Assembly (NCBI GenBank): GCA_963662175.1
Contig: OY759215.1
Coordinates: forward strand, 49,183,213-49,247,212
Reading direction: 5' to 3'
Length of the DNA stretch: 64,000 bases
Source: Aradus depressus
Taxonomy: Eukaryota > Arthropoda > Insecta > Hemiptera > Aradidae
Shown here: in pieces, positions 22,027 to 32,515 of the stretch
Layout: each line of letters starts with the position of its first letter
Numbering within the stretch: position 1 is the stretch's first letter
Notes under the pieces: generated by a model
Database searches by the model: none
Told to the model about the DNA's origin: nothing
The model's input: the letters and a program-made list of their open reading frames with translations, nothing else
Translations under genes and position numbers: made by a program

Positions 22027-22235
22027 ATTTCACTTTCCCAGGTATACGAAATATAGGGGAAGTTATGTAATCGGTCCAAAATTCGAGTTTTCAACGAAAT
22101 TTCATGTTTTCAATTCTCCTGACTCCAAAAATGAGTATTTGCGATAGCTCCCGATAAAATGCATATACCTACAAGAAATGTAATAAGATTATCCTCTTAA
22201 GGACGATAACTATTAATTTTCATTTATATCTAACA
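22027..22235 (-). repeat. Family A, hairpin half
   Basis: ACTTTCCCAGGTATACG, AAATATAGGGGAAGTTATGT, AATCGGTCC, ACGAAATTTCATGTTTTC. It ends where SINE S1 begins. Confidence 0.8.
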
Positions 22236-22237
22236 AT

Positions 22238-22510
22238 TTCACCGAGGCCCTTAGTTTATTTTATCTGGAAGGTAAAATAAACTTAAGCACGCCGTCCTTC
22301 GGATGGGACGTTAAGCGATGGTCCCGAGCCTGTACAATGTCAGGTACTCGTTAAAGACCCCTACGGTGATTAAATATTTAGGTTTGCAAAATTTAGGACT
22401 CCCACAGTAGAGGCGGGCTCATCTCCACCAGAGTGACGAAAGAGCGCTCTGGTAGTAGGCGATATGACCTCGTAGTTAAAGCCCGGGCATGAGTCAGAAA
22501 CCTAACCTAA
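22238..22510 (+). mobile_element. SINE S1, 5'-truncated
   Basis: Begins in the body (CCGAGGCCCTTAG) without the A or B box and runs to GCATGAGTCAGAAACC and TAACCTAACC. CTAACAATTT before and CTAACATTTT after are a probable imperfect target duplication. It lacks an internal promoter and could not be transcribed by itself. Confidence 0.8.
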
Positions 22511-22561
22511 CCTCTAACATTTTCTGCATGCACATTGTGAAAAATTTAATAAATCCAGAAA

Positions 22562-22772
22562 TGTGGCCATTACAGGATTTTCTTTTACGAACCAAGCTTA
22601 CAGATCACTCTGTCTCCCCTCCCCTTCTCAAAATCATTTTATTTTGTCTCTTTGTACACCGTAATCCTGAGATTAGACATTCTTTTACCCAGTAATGCCA
22701 CCATGAAATAATTTTGAGAACGGAAAGGGGTAAGTGTGGTTGGTATAAGAATGTCCGTTAATGGCAATCCAC
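22562..22772. mobile_element. Family M element, complete
   Basis: Left arm TGGCCATTACAGGATTTTC, AACCAAGCTTACAGATCACT. Right arm GTGTGGTTGGTATAAG, AATGTCCGTTAATGGCA. About 210 bp with inverted ends and no coding capacity. Confidence 0.8.
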
Positions 22773-22849
22773 TTATATTTTTATAAATTAAAAATAAACT
22801 ACCATTAATAAGAACGTTGCTGTGAGTTACGATTTACACATTACTTGGA

Positions 22850-23380
22850 TATATTCCTGTTTACATTCTTCGGGCCGCTATAACTTTTGTCGTATTGATC
22901 CTATCTGAAATTTTAGAGCTCATGGACGATTGGAAATTTTATAAGGAACATTTTTGGAGAAACGCATTTTTTTATAGGACTAATTGTTTTTGGGTAATTC
23001 AAGGAAACATCTAAAAATATGTGTTTCAAACCTACATTTCACGACGTATGTCAAAACCGGACGATATAAAATATGTACCTTAATATTCCCTACAACTATT
23101 ACTTGAAAAAAGGGGGTAAGTTGGACTCAATTTTCGGGTGATTTCGGCCAATATCTAATCGGATCTAAGTTAACGCATGTGACCCCTTCTTTCCAAATTT
23201 CAAGTTCATAGCTACAATCGTTTTTGCGGTAAAGAGCTTTCATCATACACGCACAGACATACTTCATCAAATGGTCAAAACGTATTCAGGAATCCTTGCA
23301 ACGTGGAAATCCGTTGAAAACTCGGATTTTCGAACGATTACAATACTTCCTTATACTATAGGTATAAGAAAGTAAAAATA
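22850..23380 (+). repeat. Family B, reference copy
   Basis: The longest uninterrupted family B copy. Order: GGCCGCTATAACTTTTGTCG, AAACATCTAAAAATATG, TTTCGGCCAATATCTAATCG, CATAGCTACAATCG, GCACAGACATACTTCATC, GAAAACTCGGATTTTCGAAC. It ends ACAATACTTCCTTATACTA and TAGGTATAAGAAAGTAAAA. That end forms a stem (CTTATAC / GTATAAG) followed by an A-rich stretch. No open frame of note. Confidence 0.8.
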
Positions 23381-23384
23381 AAGA

Positions 23385-23600
23385 AAAATGTACGTTTTTA
23401 AAAATATTGTCTATTCCACAGATTATATTAAAAATATTCGAGTACATTCGGTATTGATATCATCTTCAGCCACGACGTAACAAATACTGTATTTCAGAAA
23501 CACTCCCATATTTTGTATATATATTGTGAAATAGAGAATACATAAAAAATATACGTTTTTCTTTATTTTTTATTAAGTGTTTCACAATATTATAACTATC
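23385..23600. mobile_element. Family D element, short form
   Basis: Left CGTTTTTAAAAATATTGTC, GAGTACATTCGGTATTG. Right CACTCCCATATTTTG, GAAATAGAGAATACAT, ATACGTTTTTC, AAGTGTTTCACAATATT. Inverted ends enclose about 60 bp that include CTTCAGCCACGACGTAACAA, also seen at 42.7 kb. Confidence 0.7.
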
Positions 23601-23639
23601 CAACAAATCGGTTAAAGAAAAAAAGGGGATAAGAGGTGC

Positions 23640-24180
23640 TTAAACCAGAAACTCTAATAACTACCGTTATAATGACGACATTTCATATGTAAATTCTAAA
23701 TTTTATAAGCACGTCACCTATTAATATTCAGGGGGATGGAAGAAAGGAACCAGAGAGAGGCTCAATTCAAAATCTAATCCAATAACTGCCCATGTATATT
23801 TTATATTTTTGAAATTAAATTTTATTTTAAATTCAAAACCCCATAAGAAGGGCATCTATAAATTTTAGGCAAAATCGGCAAAAGAGTATGAGGAATCGAC
23901 TCTAATACCCTAATAACTGCCGATGTAATGAATGTATCGGCATAAAATTTCATATTTAAATTTAAAACCCCGTAAGAAGGGCACCTATAAATTTTAGGCG
24001 AAATCGGCAAAAGAGTATGAGGAATCGACTCTAATACCCTAATAACTGCCGATGTAATGAATGTATCGTCACATAATTTGGTATGAGCGTTCAGAATCTA
24101 CTATATAAGTCAACTATTTATTTTTAGACTAAACAGTTAATTGATTTTGGATGAAGAGCTAATACTAAATTGAATAATTC
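23640..24180 (-). repeat. Family A copy with internal tandem duplication
   Basis: A segment of about 120 bp occurs twice in direct order (near 23830-23950 and 23950-24070). Each unit holds AAAACCCCATAAGAAGGGCA (or CCCCGTAAG), GGCAAAAGAGTATGAGG and AACTGCCGATGTAATG. The units differ at few sites, so the duplication is younger than the copy. Confidence 0.8.
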
Positions 24181-24219
24181 GTAAGAGTAAGTACATTCAC
24201 ATTCAGTAAATTCACTATT

Positions 24220-24315
24220 ATTTTTATTTTTGGATTCATGGAGACGGAAAATGTATAATTCCGGGGAAAACATAACAAATTGTTCACTGATTAAATAACT
24301 TCTCCTAGAGAAAAG
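24220..24315 (+). repeat. Family A, 3' end fragment
   Basis: TTTGGATTCATGGAGACGG, AAAACATAACAAATTG, ACTTCTCCTAG, AAGTAAATAAAAAG. Confidence 0.6.
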
Positions 24316-24676
24316 AAGTAAATAAAAAGAATAAGTAAAATAACAACTAATGAAAATGTCTTTTAATAAAGAAGCTTTGTTGAAAAATAACACAAAGAAG
24401 AAAATGAAATGAGAGAAATCAGGAACAAGGGTTTTAAAGTTGTTTTTCAGGAGCTAATCAACGACCTGACTTAAATCACTTCAAAGAGAAATTAGTCTAC
24501 GAAAGATAAAGAAGGACATTTAAAAGAAATAAGATTGTTTCCTGAGGTATCTTCATTTCGACTAATTAAGAGTTAGTTGTCTCTTCTTGGAGCTGTCCTT
24601 TTTTGCATCAACATTCACCAGCTTGACAACTAATTATTAAAATATTTTACATTAAGCTAATGTTTGTTTAACGTCC
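24316..24676. other. Nothing recognised
   Basis: AT-rich. Confidence 0.4.
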
Positions 24677-24895
24677 GTGAGTACTCTCAGTTTGGACAGA
24701 AAGGATGAGCTGTATACAATGTACTGCAACGGCATATTAATTTCCGTATTATATGAGAATGTTAATTCCTTTAAAACATATAATAGAAGACAGGAGCGGA
24801 GTCAGCTTGAATGGGAATCATGCGGTTGGGTTTATATAGGACAATCAGGGCGTAAATTTAGAGAATGGGGCAAAGTGCACACACATCCAAAATAA
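24677..24895 (+). pseudogene. Penelope-like element, GIY-YIG fragment
   Basis: The end of this 72-codon frame reads SCGWVYIGQSGRKFREW. Penelope-like retroelements end in a GIY-YIG nuclease whose conserved core is close to CGKxYIGQTGRxxxxR. The first GIY tripeptide is not evident, and the rest of the domain and the reverse transcriptase are missing. The DNA aligns with the better fragment at 32516-32790, including GGAGCGG and CA(A/G)TCAGG. Confidence 0.6.
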
Positions 24896-24902
24896 AGAAA
24901 AA

Positions 24903-25165
24903 ACAACCCCCATTCCCCTTAAGAATTTTGTGATGTCGGATAGTCTACATCACAATTTGGTTTTAAGAATACATGTGAAATTTCATCACGATCCGACCTC
25001 CGTTAAAGAGCAGCACTATATTTTTGCAAAGAGCCCCCCCATAACCCCCTCCCGTTAAGACTTTTGTGACGCCGGATAGTCTATAACACAATTGGCTCTT
25101 AAGAATACTACATGTGAAATTTCATCACGATCCGACCATCCGTTAATGAGTTAGAACAATTTTTA
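24903..25165. repeat. Two-copy tandem duplication, about 135 bp
   Basis: TTTTGTGA(T/C)G(T/C)CGGATAGTCTA and GTGAAATTTCATCACGATCC occur in each half, about 135 bp apart, with a C-rich spacer. Divergence of roughly a tenth of sites suggests an old duplication. The sequence recalls family A but is not a direct match. Confidence 0.8.
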
Positions 25166-25629
25166 TGCTAACAAAAATGTGTAGTTTGAACGACAAAACT
25201 CAACTCAAATTCTCCCCTCTGTTAACTGTCACTACGTTATTTTATTTATTTATTATGATTAATATTTGTATTAATACAATATATTCAGTAGTTATTTATT
25301 ATACATATTATGTACCAGAGCCTATTTGAAACAGCAATAAATTTGAAAAAGCGAGAAACTCTATTGGATTTTTCTAGAAACTTCTTGCAATTTTGAGAAA
25401 CATGCTGGAAAATTTCATGACATTCTATAAGATTCTAGAATGTTCTGGTGTATTATATATAAATTATTAAAAATGAAGTTGAGGACAATATTGGAAAAAT
25501 AATTCAAGGGCCCCCGGATGAAGTCAGTCTACCTCAGGGCCTCCGAAGGTCATAAAACGGCACTTTTATGTACACATATGTTTATTTTATTTTCTATTCT
25601 TTTGGTTTCTTCTCTGATTACGGGGACCA
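25166..25629. other. Nothing recognised
   Basis: AT-rich. Confidence 0.4.
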
Positions 25630-25790
25630 TGGTGGCCGTGCGAGCTAGAGCGTAAGGCTTTGGTCGCATGGTATCACCATGATTTGCGGGTTCGAATCCC
25701 GTCTGGGAGTGAGTTTTATTTAGTAGATAGTTCCCGGGGCCTTGGATGCCGTAAATAACTAGATAACACAGTGACACGGCTAATATGTAA
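25630..25790 (+). mobile_element. SINE S2 head and part of body
   Basis: GGTGGCCGTGCGAGCTAGAG, GGCTTTGGTCGCATGG, then GGTTCGAATCC (25689-25699), a perfect RNA polymerase III B box. It resembles the head of a long-variable-arm tRNA (Leu/Ser type). The acceptor stem does not pair, so it is a SINE head, not a tRNA gene. Confidence 0.65.
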
Positions 25791-26937
25791 TCGTACATAA
25801 TGCCTATATATAATCATACATATGGCAATTATTTCATTTATATATTATATTCTCTATTATGAATATCATTTCTTTTAGTTTAATTGTTTTGCTTTAATGA
25901 ATTTTTTTTTCGTAGGTGTTTATGTTTAAACTTGAATATTTCCAAATTAGAACTTTCCGTTAAGGCAGGGCTTCCATTGTGAAAGGGAAGTCACAGCCTC
26001 AGGTAATTTTAGGCCTCAGAACTTAAATGTTACTTAAACCGGTATGTATATATTTATTGTGTGTTATTAGAGAATAAATGTGGACAAGTTCTTTGTTTTT
26101 ATTTATTCATATATGTAATAGAATTCGAAATACTGCACAATGTAGCGAAAAAACATGTGTATGTACGTTGTGCTCATAAAATGTATCCAAGTTTGAGAGG
26201 GAAGTTTGTAAAAGTCAGAAAACCGAAGAGGGAGGCCCCGCCCGCCTATTTATATACAAAAATCTTTTTATATTCAAATCAAAGTGATGCATCAACGTCT
26301 GCCGCCCATAAACATCGCATAATCTGAACAGAAAAACGGCAAAGGGCGGAATGCTCCCTGTTTCCCCGAACGGAAAATGGCCTCGTTTTTTTTTGAGCAA
26401 TGTATCATTCAAAGTTTTATAGGCCAAAAAATTGTATCTTTTTCCCCTTACACTAAATCAATGTTTTCTTCAACAGGTCTATAAATACAAGACTAAACCC
26501 TCTTTCTAAACATTTATTATTTATTGTGAATTTATTGGGACCACAGTTAATCTATATTTATTGCTAAAATGTGAATTACTCGAAAATATTGATTAGGATC
26601 AACAAGGGCGTAGGTAGACTTTATTCGAGAAGGGTTCAACCCGTTGGGGTTGGATATTTCATTAATAACTAAATTATTGTAGAGGTCTTTACGTATTAAA
26701 CTTTTTCATAAGTTGGGAGTGCATGAGAACGTTAAGCCCAAACAAATAAAAATATGTAAAAAATTCAAAAGTGCATTACGTACTTCTATGGCGCAGAAAT
26801 GGGTGTCTGGGCCTCTGAGGTGAACCCTTGTCCTTGTACAGATCATACAGTTCCTGGATTGGTTCATCTCTTCCAAACGTCTCCTTTCCTTACACCCGTA
26901 AGGAGGTTCATATATATTGCGAAACTTTTTCAAAAAA
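25791..26937. other. Unassigned, no supported gene
   Basis: About 1.15 kb mostly AT-rich. 26799-26930 is more balanced and is open on both strands, but neither translation shows a known motif. Confidence 0.35.
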
Positions 26938-27190
26938 TCGTCGGTGAACCACCGGTAATGTACATCCCCAGAACGAAGAAATCAATTAACTTTTCGCACC
27001 CCCATCAAAACCAGCCGACGGTTCGCGCTAATATACAACATTACATAGGGGCTCCTAAATCCTCATGCTAAATGTTGTGCCAATAAATTCATTACATGGG
27101 CAGTTATAAGAAGTTTTGAATTGTGCCCCCTCCCCTTCCCTCCAGCCGATATCACTGAAATTTGACAGTGTCATCATAGACAGGTTAAAA
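26938..27190 (+). repeat. Family A, 5' half
   Basis: Good 5' end: ATCGTCGGTGAACCACCGGT, GTACATCCCCAGAACG, AATCAATTAACTTTTCGC, TTCATTACATGGGCAGTTAT, GGAGCCGATATC-like region. Confidence 0.85.
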
Positions 27191-27320
27191 TCTTGAGGAC
27201 GCTGTCTTTCGAATGGTCCCGGGCTTTTTTGAATGTCAGGTACTTTAATGAGTCGTATCTTATGTAACTAAACCTGGGTAGGCAAAATTTTGGTCTCGCG
27301 CAGCAGAGCAAACATGGAAG
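27191..27320 (+). repeat. SINE S1 body fragment
   Basis: TCTTGAGGACGCTGTCTTTC, AATGTCAGGTAC and GGGTAGGCAAAATTTTGG, in S1 order but diverged. Confidence 0.6.
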
Positions 27321-27600
27321 GGATAAGAGCCCTTGATCGCCCTGAAATATCGTCCTGAAGGAATATTTATCTATAGAAATATAATTATAAGATATTTATA
27401 TTTAAAATATAAATAGTACCTGTAATACTAGGAATTTGATATTCATGTCTCTTCTATTATTTATTATGTATTTAAATATTATTTTTAAACATATATATGG
27501 GATTGAATTTTAAGATATAGTATCGTTTGTTGTATTTATATTATAAGCTATACGTATTCAATCCATTTTATGGTTTAACGGAACTAAATATTATTATGAA
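27321..27600. other. AT-rich, possible LINE 3' tail
   Basis: TTATAAGCTAT and ATGGTTTAACGGAACTAAAT with an ATT-rich end (27541-27600) resemble the LINE 3' end at 46057-46169. Weak. Confidence 0.3.
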
Positions 27601-27880
27601 CACAGTCGAGGTCTCGTGCACTGGGTGGATGAGGCTTTTGTACACCCTTATTTTAGTGGTCCTGGAGACGAGGCTACTCTACGCAGTTGAAGACCGAAGT
27701 AGCACCGATTCCACTTGGGTGGGTCTATAGGTGACACCATGAGGAGATCCAAGTTCCCAAGAGAGTAGTCATGGAGTTGATGACGTAGGGGGTTGAGGGA
27801 GGGTTGATGCCCAGCGTTGGCCTTAAGATACTCCGCCGCCACACCATCCCAACTGAGAGCAACGTGAGAGACCTTCCATC
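27601..27880. other. GC-richer unassigned segment
   Basis: Balanced composition. A minus-strand frame (27648-27842, including NPLRHQLHDYSLGNLDLL) is open. No family recognised. Could be a transposon coding remnant. Confidence 0.25.
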
Positions 27881-28954
27881 TTGTTCAAAGTTTTCAAATG
27901 CTATACGGCATATGTCTGAACAGAGCTTATAAGGAGGCTACATGAAATTTCATGAACATCGTTAGCGTCCGGATTGAATTTTGAGATATTTTCCCTTAGA
28001 GCAAAACTTCATATTATATGTGATCGATTGACACCATCCCCATCTTTCTATATTTCACTGTTACGGAAGATCGTCACGGAAGTGATATGCAGAGAAATTT
28101 TACAGAATTTGATCCACTCACAACCTATTTGGACCGAGCATTCTGAGAAAGTCTCATGTTTAAACTCATCCACATGATATTATTCGGCTAGCAATGACCC
28201 CATGAATTCTAAAATTATCGGGAAAAATATTAGGGGTGCCTGAAGATAGTTCTAACCCAAAATCAAAATTAGTTATACAAATCAGATTGAATTTAAATTC
28301 TACAGGTAGCCACTTTTGAAATATTCATATATTGCACTATCTTGGAGTTTAAGAGGACCTGAAGGTCTTGGATTGAACCGAACCCCCCAAAGACTTCAAA
28401 AAGACATTCAATCGCCCTAATAAAATCCCTTTTAGTGTCTACCCAACCTTTAAAGACTTCTCCCAGGTTCAATGGATACGGGATAAGAGCTTTTCCCTCT
28501 CTGATAGTCCAATAGTTATTTTAATAGTCGGGTCGTGAAATAGAGGATTTTTGGATACGTTTTGGAGCATGGTTTAGCACACAGAATCTGTGAATCGTTT
28601 TAGATTTACGCTAGCCTGATATTTATGATAAAGTTTTCGCTATAAATTGAGTACTTACCTCTCTAACGGATAAGATTCTCATAAAACTACATTCTTTTTA
28701 ATGCTCTTTATACATAGGACTTGTGGCATCTCACAATTTTCGGGAGGAGTTGTGCGAATTTTCATGGAATTTGACCTACGGATTTTTACCTTAGTCTAAA
28801 GCCATTTTAAAAACATTTCCAGGATAATTTAGCTTAAAGTCAAAAATTATCTAACTAAAGCCGGTAGAGACTACGAATACCTAATTATTTGTTTAAATTA
28901 AGCATTTTTTTTCTCATTTTTTCGTAAATATCTCATTAATAACAATATATATAA
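27881..28954. other. Nothing recognised
   Basis: About 1.07 kb without repeat-family matches or a convincing frame. Confidence 0.4.
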
Positions 28955-29095
28955 TATAGGTTAGGTTAGATTTCATGAGTCATGCCCGGGCTTTAACTAC
29001 GAGGTCAAATCGCCTACTACCAGAGCGCTGTTTCGTCACTCTGGTGGACATGAGCCCGACTCTACTGTGGGAGTCCTAAATGTTTCCTACCCTGC
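28955..29095 (-). repeat. SINE S1 tail fragment with TTAGG-type end
   Basis: Begins with TAGGTTAGGTTAG (S1 3' tail in minus orientation), then CATGCCCGGGCTTTAACTAC through GTGGGAGTCCTAAATG. Confidence 0.85.
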
Positions 29096-29134
29096 GCATT
29101 TTCACATAATAACATCTATGGATCCTTGTAAAAA

Positions 29135-29225
29135 AAAACCGGTAATGTAGCCCTTGTGGTGCCAAAATAAAAATGGGCTACACTCCCCCCACACCCTCTA
29201 ACAGGACAAAGAAAAAAATTTCCAT
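29135..29225 (+). repeat. SINE S2 body fragment
   Basis: GGTAATGTAGCCC, GCCAAAATAAAAATGGGC, CACACCCTCTAACAGG: the reverse complement of 11821-11902 with few changes. No head. Confidence 0.7.
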
Positions 29226-29324
29226 AAGTAAAGGGGTTAGGAAAAAAAAAAAAAAAAATAGAAAGACGGGTAGCACAAAATAATAAAGTCTGTGTCTGGT
29301 CGAACTACATGTATTTACCAAGCT

Positions 29325-29705
29325 GTACAAAGTATATAGGAAGTTATCGGTCAGAAATTCGAAGTTGGGTTTTTCAATTTCATGTTTTCCGTCACCCTGA
29401 ATCCTAAGTGATAAAAAGGTGGCTGTGTGTGTCTGTGAACACAGTAACTCCCAATAGAATGAACGCATCGACATGAAATTTTTTACGTGTGTTAAAAACC
29501 ACATAATAACATCACCTATTAACGGAATAGGTCGAAGGGAGTGGGCTCAACTCAATAATAATAACTGCCGATGTAATAAATTTATCGACACAAAATTTAA
29601 TTCAACTATTGATTATTAGGCCAAACGGTCGACTATTGTTGGAGCGGGAACGAAAAATTAATCGATTAATTCGTTCTAGGGAGTTACACTGCCGCTGCGA
29701 CTATA
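29325..29705 (-). repeat. Family A copy, near full length
   Basis: Hairpin end (AGCTGTACAAAGTATATAGG), GTGTGTCTGTGAACACAG, GAATGAACGCATCGACATG, GGGCTCAACTCAATAAT, CCAAACGGTCGACTATTG, then TTCGTTCTAGGGAGTTACAC and a diverged 5' end. Confidence 0.85.
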
Positions 29706-29742
29706 TTATTTTGCAGCCTATTATCAGCTATAGTCACATTCG

Positions 29743-29972
29743 GTAATATATACATCAACTCTTCCGGGTGTTGATATCTCGGAAGATCGTATCACGGGCC
29801 TAATATTCACACAGCAGATTCAAAGACGGAAGGAAGCCTGGGATAAGAGAATGTCATATCTTAAGCTAATTGAGACTTATAGAGTCCTCCCACGCATTAA
29901 TCTCCTTCACCAGCATAACATGCTAAGGGTCTTGTTGTCTCACACATTGGATTGGCAATGGAAATACAAATT
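29743..29972 (+). other. Unassigned coding-like stretch, no ATG start
   Basis: An open frame of about 75 codons ends at TAA (29970-29972) and includes QRRKEAWDKRMSYLKLIETY and LLHQHNMLRVLLSHTLDW. Composition is protein-like, and no other repeat explains it. I recognise no family. It could be the C-terminus of a transposon protein. Confidence 0.3.
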
Positions 29973-30426
29973 ATAATTGCAGATCGGTTCGAAAATGGCA
30001 ATTTTGTTCTCACGTATTATTTGTGTGATGCCTAGAATGCAATGTCCATGTTCAAATACTATGTTTAATATTTTTATTTCTTATTTTTTATTACATTAAT
30101 TCCTTTGGCTGTGTTGTTGAATTTGTATACTATAGCAAAGACATTTATTTTATTACTAAGTAGATATTTATTTTAGTTATAGTGTACCTATATTATTTTC
30201 GAATTAATATTGTTTTATATGTATAGATAGTGTGAGTAAACCTTGGTATCCCCACCTACTCGTATTTCAGCTATGCCAGTATGCTTTTAGTCGCTACACT
30301 GTATGGGTGGGGTAAGCAAGTTATTTATTTAATTTTTAATTTTTATTTAGTTACTCCGCATCCTGATACTTTAAGATTTTGCTAGTTACCTTTCATTATT
30401 CTTACTTTATATGTATTCATTCATAG
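29973..30426. other. Nothing recognised
   Basis: AT-rich. Confidence 0.4.
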
Positions 30427-30505
30427 ATGTACCACTGATAATGACGCTATTGCATTTAAACATTTTATGGTCGCAAATAAAACAGTGGCAAGACTATGTT
30501 TTTTA
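30427..30505 (+). repeat. Family J copy
   Basis: TGTACCACTGATAATGACGC, then GTCGCAAATAAAACAGTGGC and AAGACTATG. It lies directly before a family C element. Confidence 0.7.
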
Positions 30506-30523
30506 TTATCTCACTAATGCATA

Positions 30524-30907
30524 TCGCACCCCCCGTTCAAGATTATCGTAACTCAAAAAAATTCATTTTTGAGTTATATACATGTTAAGATTCTTCATTG
30601 TAAACTCTATACGGTACTATAGTATTGCAACTCAAAATGTGATATTCCACTATTATTATTTACAAAAAATAGTATTACATTAATAAATTTCTCTTAAATT
30701 GTTTAGTGCAATAGTATATAGTAGATTTTGACTTATGCCTGTCTTGAATTTATGTATCACATGAATGAAGAGCAAGACTCATCACCGAGAAGGTGATGTC
30801 ACGTGAAGAGAAAGAGGGGATATAGAAAAAGGGACAAGAAATAAAAATATTAAATCTTGTTTTCCCACAAACTAGCTTTTTTGAGTTACGATAGTCTGAG
30901 GATGCGA
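30524..30907. mobile_element. Family C element, diverged copy
   Basis: 384 bp. The ends are TCGCACCCCCCGTTC and, on the other strand, TCGCATCCTCAGAC, both continuing to TATCGTAACTCAAAAAA. It is flanked by TA at 30522-30523 and 30908-30909. No transposase. Confidence 0.7.
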
Positions 30908-30954
30908 TATTATTATTTCGGATCGTTTACGAATACTGAACAGATTTAGTAAAC

Positions 30955-31170
30955 TGAAAAGATACGTCCTGGGGTTGTCCCTCTTCTTCTCTTCGTACTC
31001 CTGGGTGCCCCTCCAGTATCCTCCTCTCTGACTGGTACTCTGTCTCTCAGTTGTAGATGTCCCAGCCTCCTTTACTGCTCTTGTACAGCTCTTTTTTGGT
31101 CCGTATCCTCCATCTGTCCCATTCAGGAGTATAGCCAAATATCTTCTTCAGACTCAGGGCAGTTCTCTTA
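30955..31170 (-). pseudogene. Non-LTR RT tail, degenerate copy
   Basis: On the minus strand it reads LKKIFGYTPEWDRWRIRTKK, ELYKSS and, after a stop, RRILEGHPGVRREEGQP. This matches residue by residue the better copy at 38570-38996 (RKIYGPTPEGDKWRIWTNRE, LYKSS, RRILEGHPGRQRRRGRP). Stops and a deletion between the two blocks make it non-functional. It represents the C-terminal domain of a LINE polymerase. Confidence 0.75.
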
Positions 31171-31288
31171 TACAGTTATTATTCCGTAAGATACAGTCTT
31201 CAAAGCACTAGCCGGGGCCAGTAGCAATGTAACCTAGGTTTTCCTTAATTCATTCAATTTATTTTCAACTAACAAGCTAAAGAAAAAA

Positions 31289-31352
31289 CAACTGGGATCT
31301 CCGGGAATCGATCTGGGAACCTTCATCTCATCTAAGCCACTTTACCATGAGG
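31289..31352 (-). repeat. tRNA-like head, third type (S3)
   Basis: On the minus strand: TCATGGTAAAGTGGCTTAG and, downstream, CAGATCGATTCCCGGAGATC. The GATCGATTCCC block resembles a B box. A single copy, so family status is unknown. Confidence 0.35.
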
Positions 31353-31370
31353 GGACCCATAAAATGTATC

Positions 31371-31834
31371 CTTAAATGAGTAGATAGGGAGGATTGGCTA
31401 AAAATATGGGAATAGAGGAGAGAAAATATTGATGTTTAAGGGTGAGTGAGAGGGATCATAAAGCTGAAGAGTTTGGCTCTCCTACTTAACTCAAATCCGA
31501 ACCCTAGGAGCTTAGGCAGGGTATCTGGTCAATATTTCATGCGGCCATCGCCGATATCAGAGAGGCTACCATGTAATTCTAGTAAAAAATTCAACTCGAA
31601 TACAGCTCCACATTCGGAAACTTGTCTACTAGAAATTTAAGTTCAATCTGTTGAAAACAAAAAAATTATAAAAAAAAATTGTTATTCTTTATGTAATAAA
31701 AAATTTAAAGAATGTATAAAAATATTAATTAAAAAATAGTAAACACAAATAAATAAAAATGAACATATTGGCAAAAGATATTAAAAGAAAAAAAATATTA
31801 TTAAGTATAAATCAATAGAAAGAAAAGACAAACC
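31371..31834. other. Nothing recognised
   Basis: A-rich, especially 31640-31830. Confidence 0.4.
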
Positions 31835-32150
31835 TGATTATATATGGTGGGGGGAAAAATGGTGAGAAGAGCAGAAGGAGCCGACTCGTGGTAGTTTGGT
31901 TCTGGAGGATCTTGGAGGTGTGTTGTGATTTGGAAGAGCCTAGAAGGTGTGTGGTTAAGGAGAGTGAGGAAGAAGGTCTTGCGGACAGTATCCCCGAGAA
32001 GATGTAGAACAGTACATTTATATGAAGGAGAGTCGTGGAAGAAGAAGGAAGAAAAGTCCTGCGAAGGTTAAATTTTATATATGAAAGGTAGAAGGCTGAG
32101 AAGAAAGTAACGAAGAAGGAAAGATACAGAAGAGGATGCCGTGAGTTGCC
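31835..32150 (+). other. Purine-rich tract on the plus strand
   Basis: About 300 bp dominated by A and G (GAGAAGAGCAGAAGGAG, GAAGAAGGAAGAAAAG), with a strong G-over-C excess. No coding frame or repeat unit identified. Confidence 0.6.
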
Positions 32151-32515
32151 AGAACTTTATAATACATATAAAAATCATTTAGTCTTTTTTGTCATTTGCC
32201 AAAATTACATTTTTTTGTTTAAATTAACGTATAAGAGATTCATCATATTGTAAGAAATTCATTTTTTCCACTAACCCATTATCCTTTTTAAATAATTAAC
32301 GTAAAAAGGTAATAAAAATGATAACTTATAAAATTTGTGATTGAAAAATGTTATTATTTTCCTTTATTTTCACCAAACCACTCTATGATAAAAAAAAAGA
32401 ATACCACCCTCTTTTAGATTCTTGTTAACCTAAGAATTATAAGTTGTTACAATATAGTCTACCCAACTGTCCACCATTTGGAGTCACATCTCGAAACCGA
32501 AAGACAGAATAGAGA
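32151..32515. other. AT-rich DNA, nothing recognised
   Basis: No feature seen. Confidence 0.45.

Noticed and set aside
26706..27071. Overlapping frames on both strands near 26.8 kb
   Set aside because: No motif in either translation, and the second runs into a family A copy.
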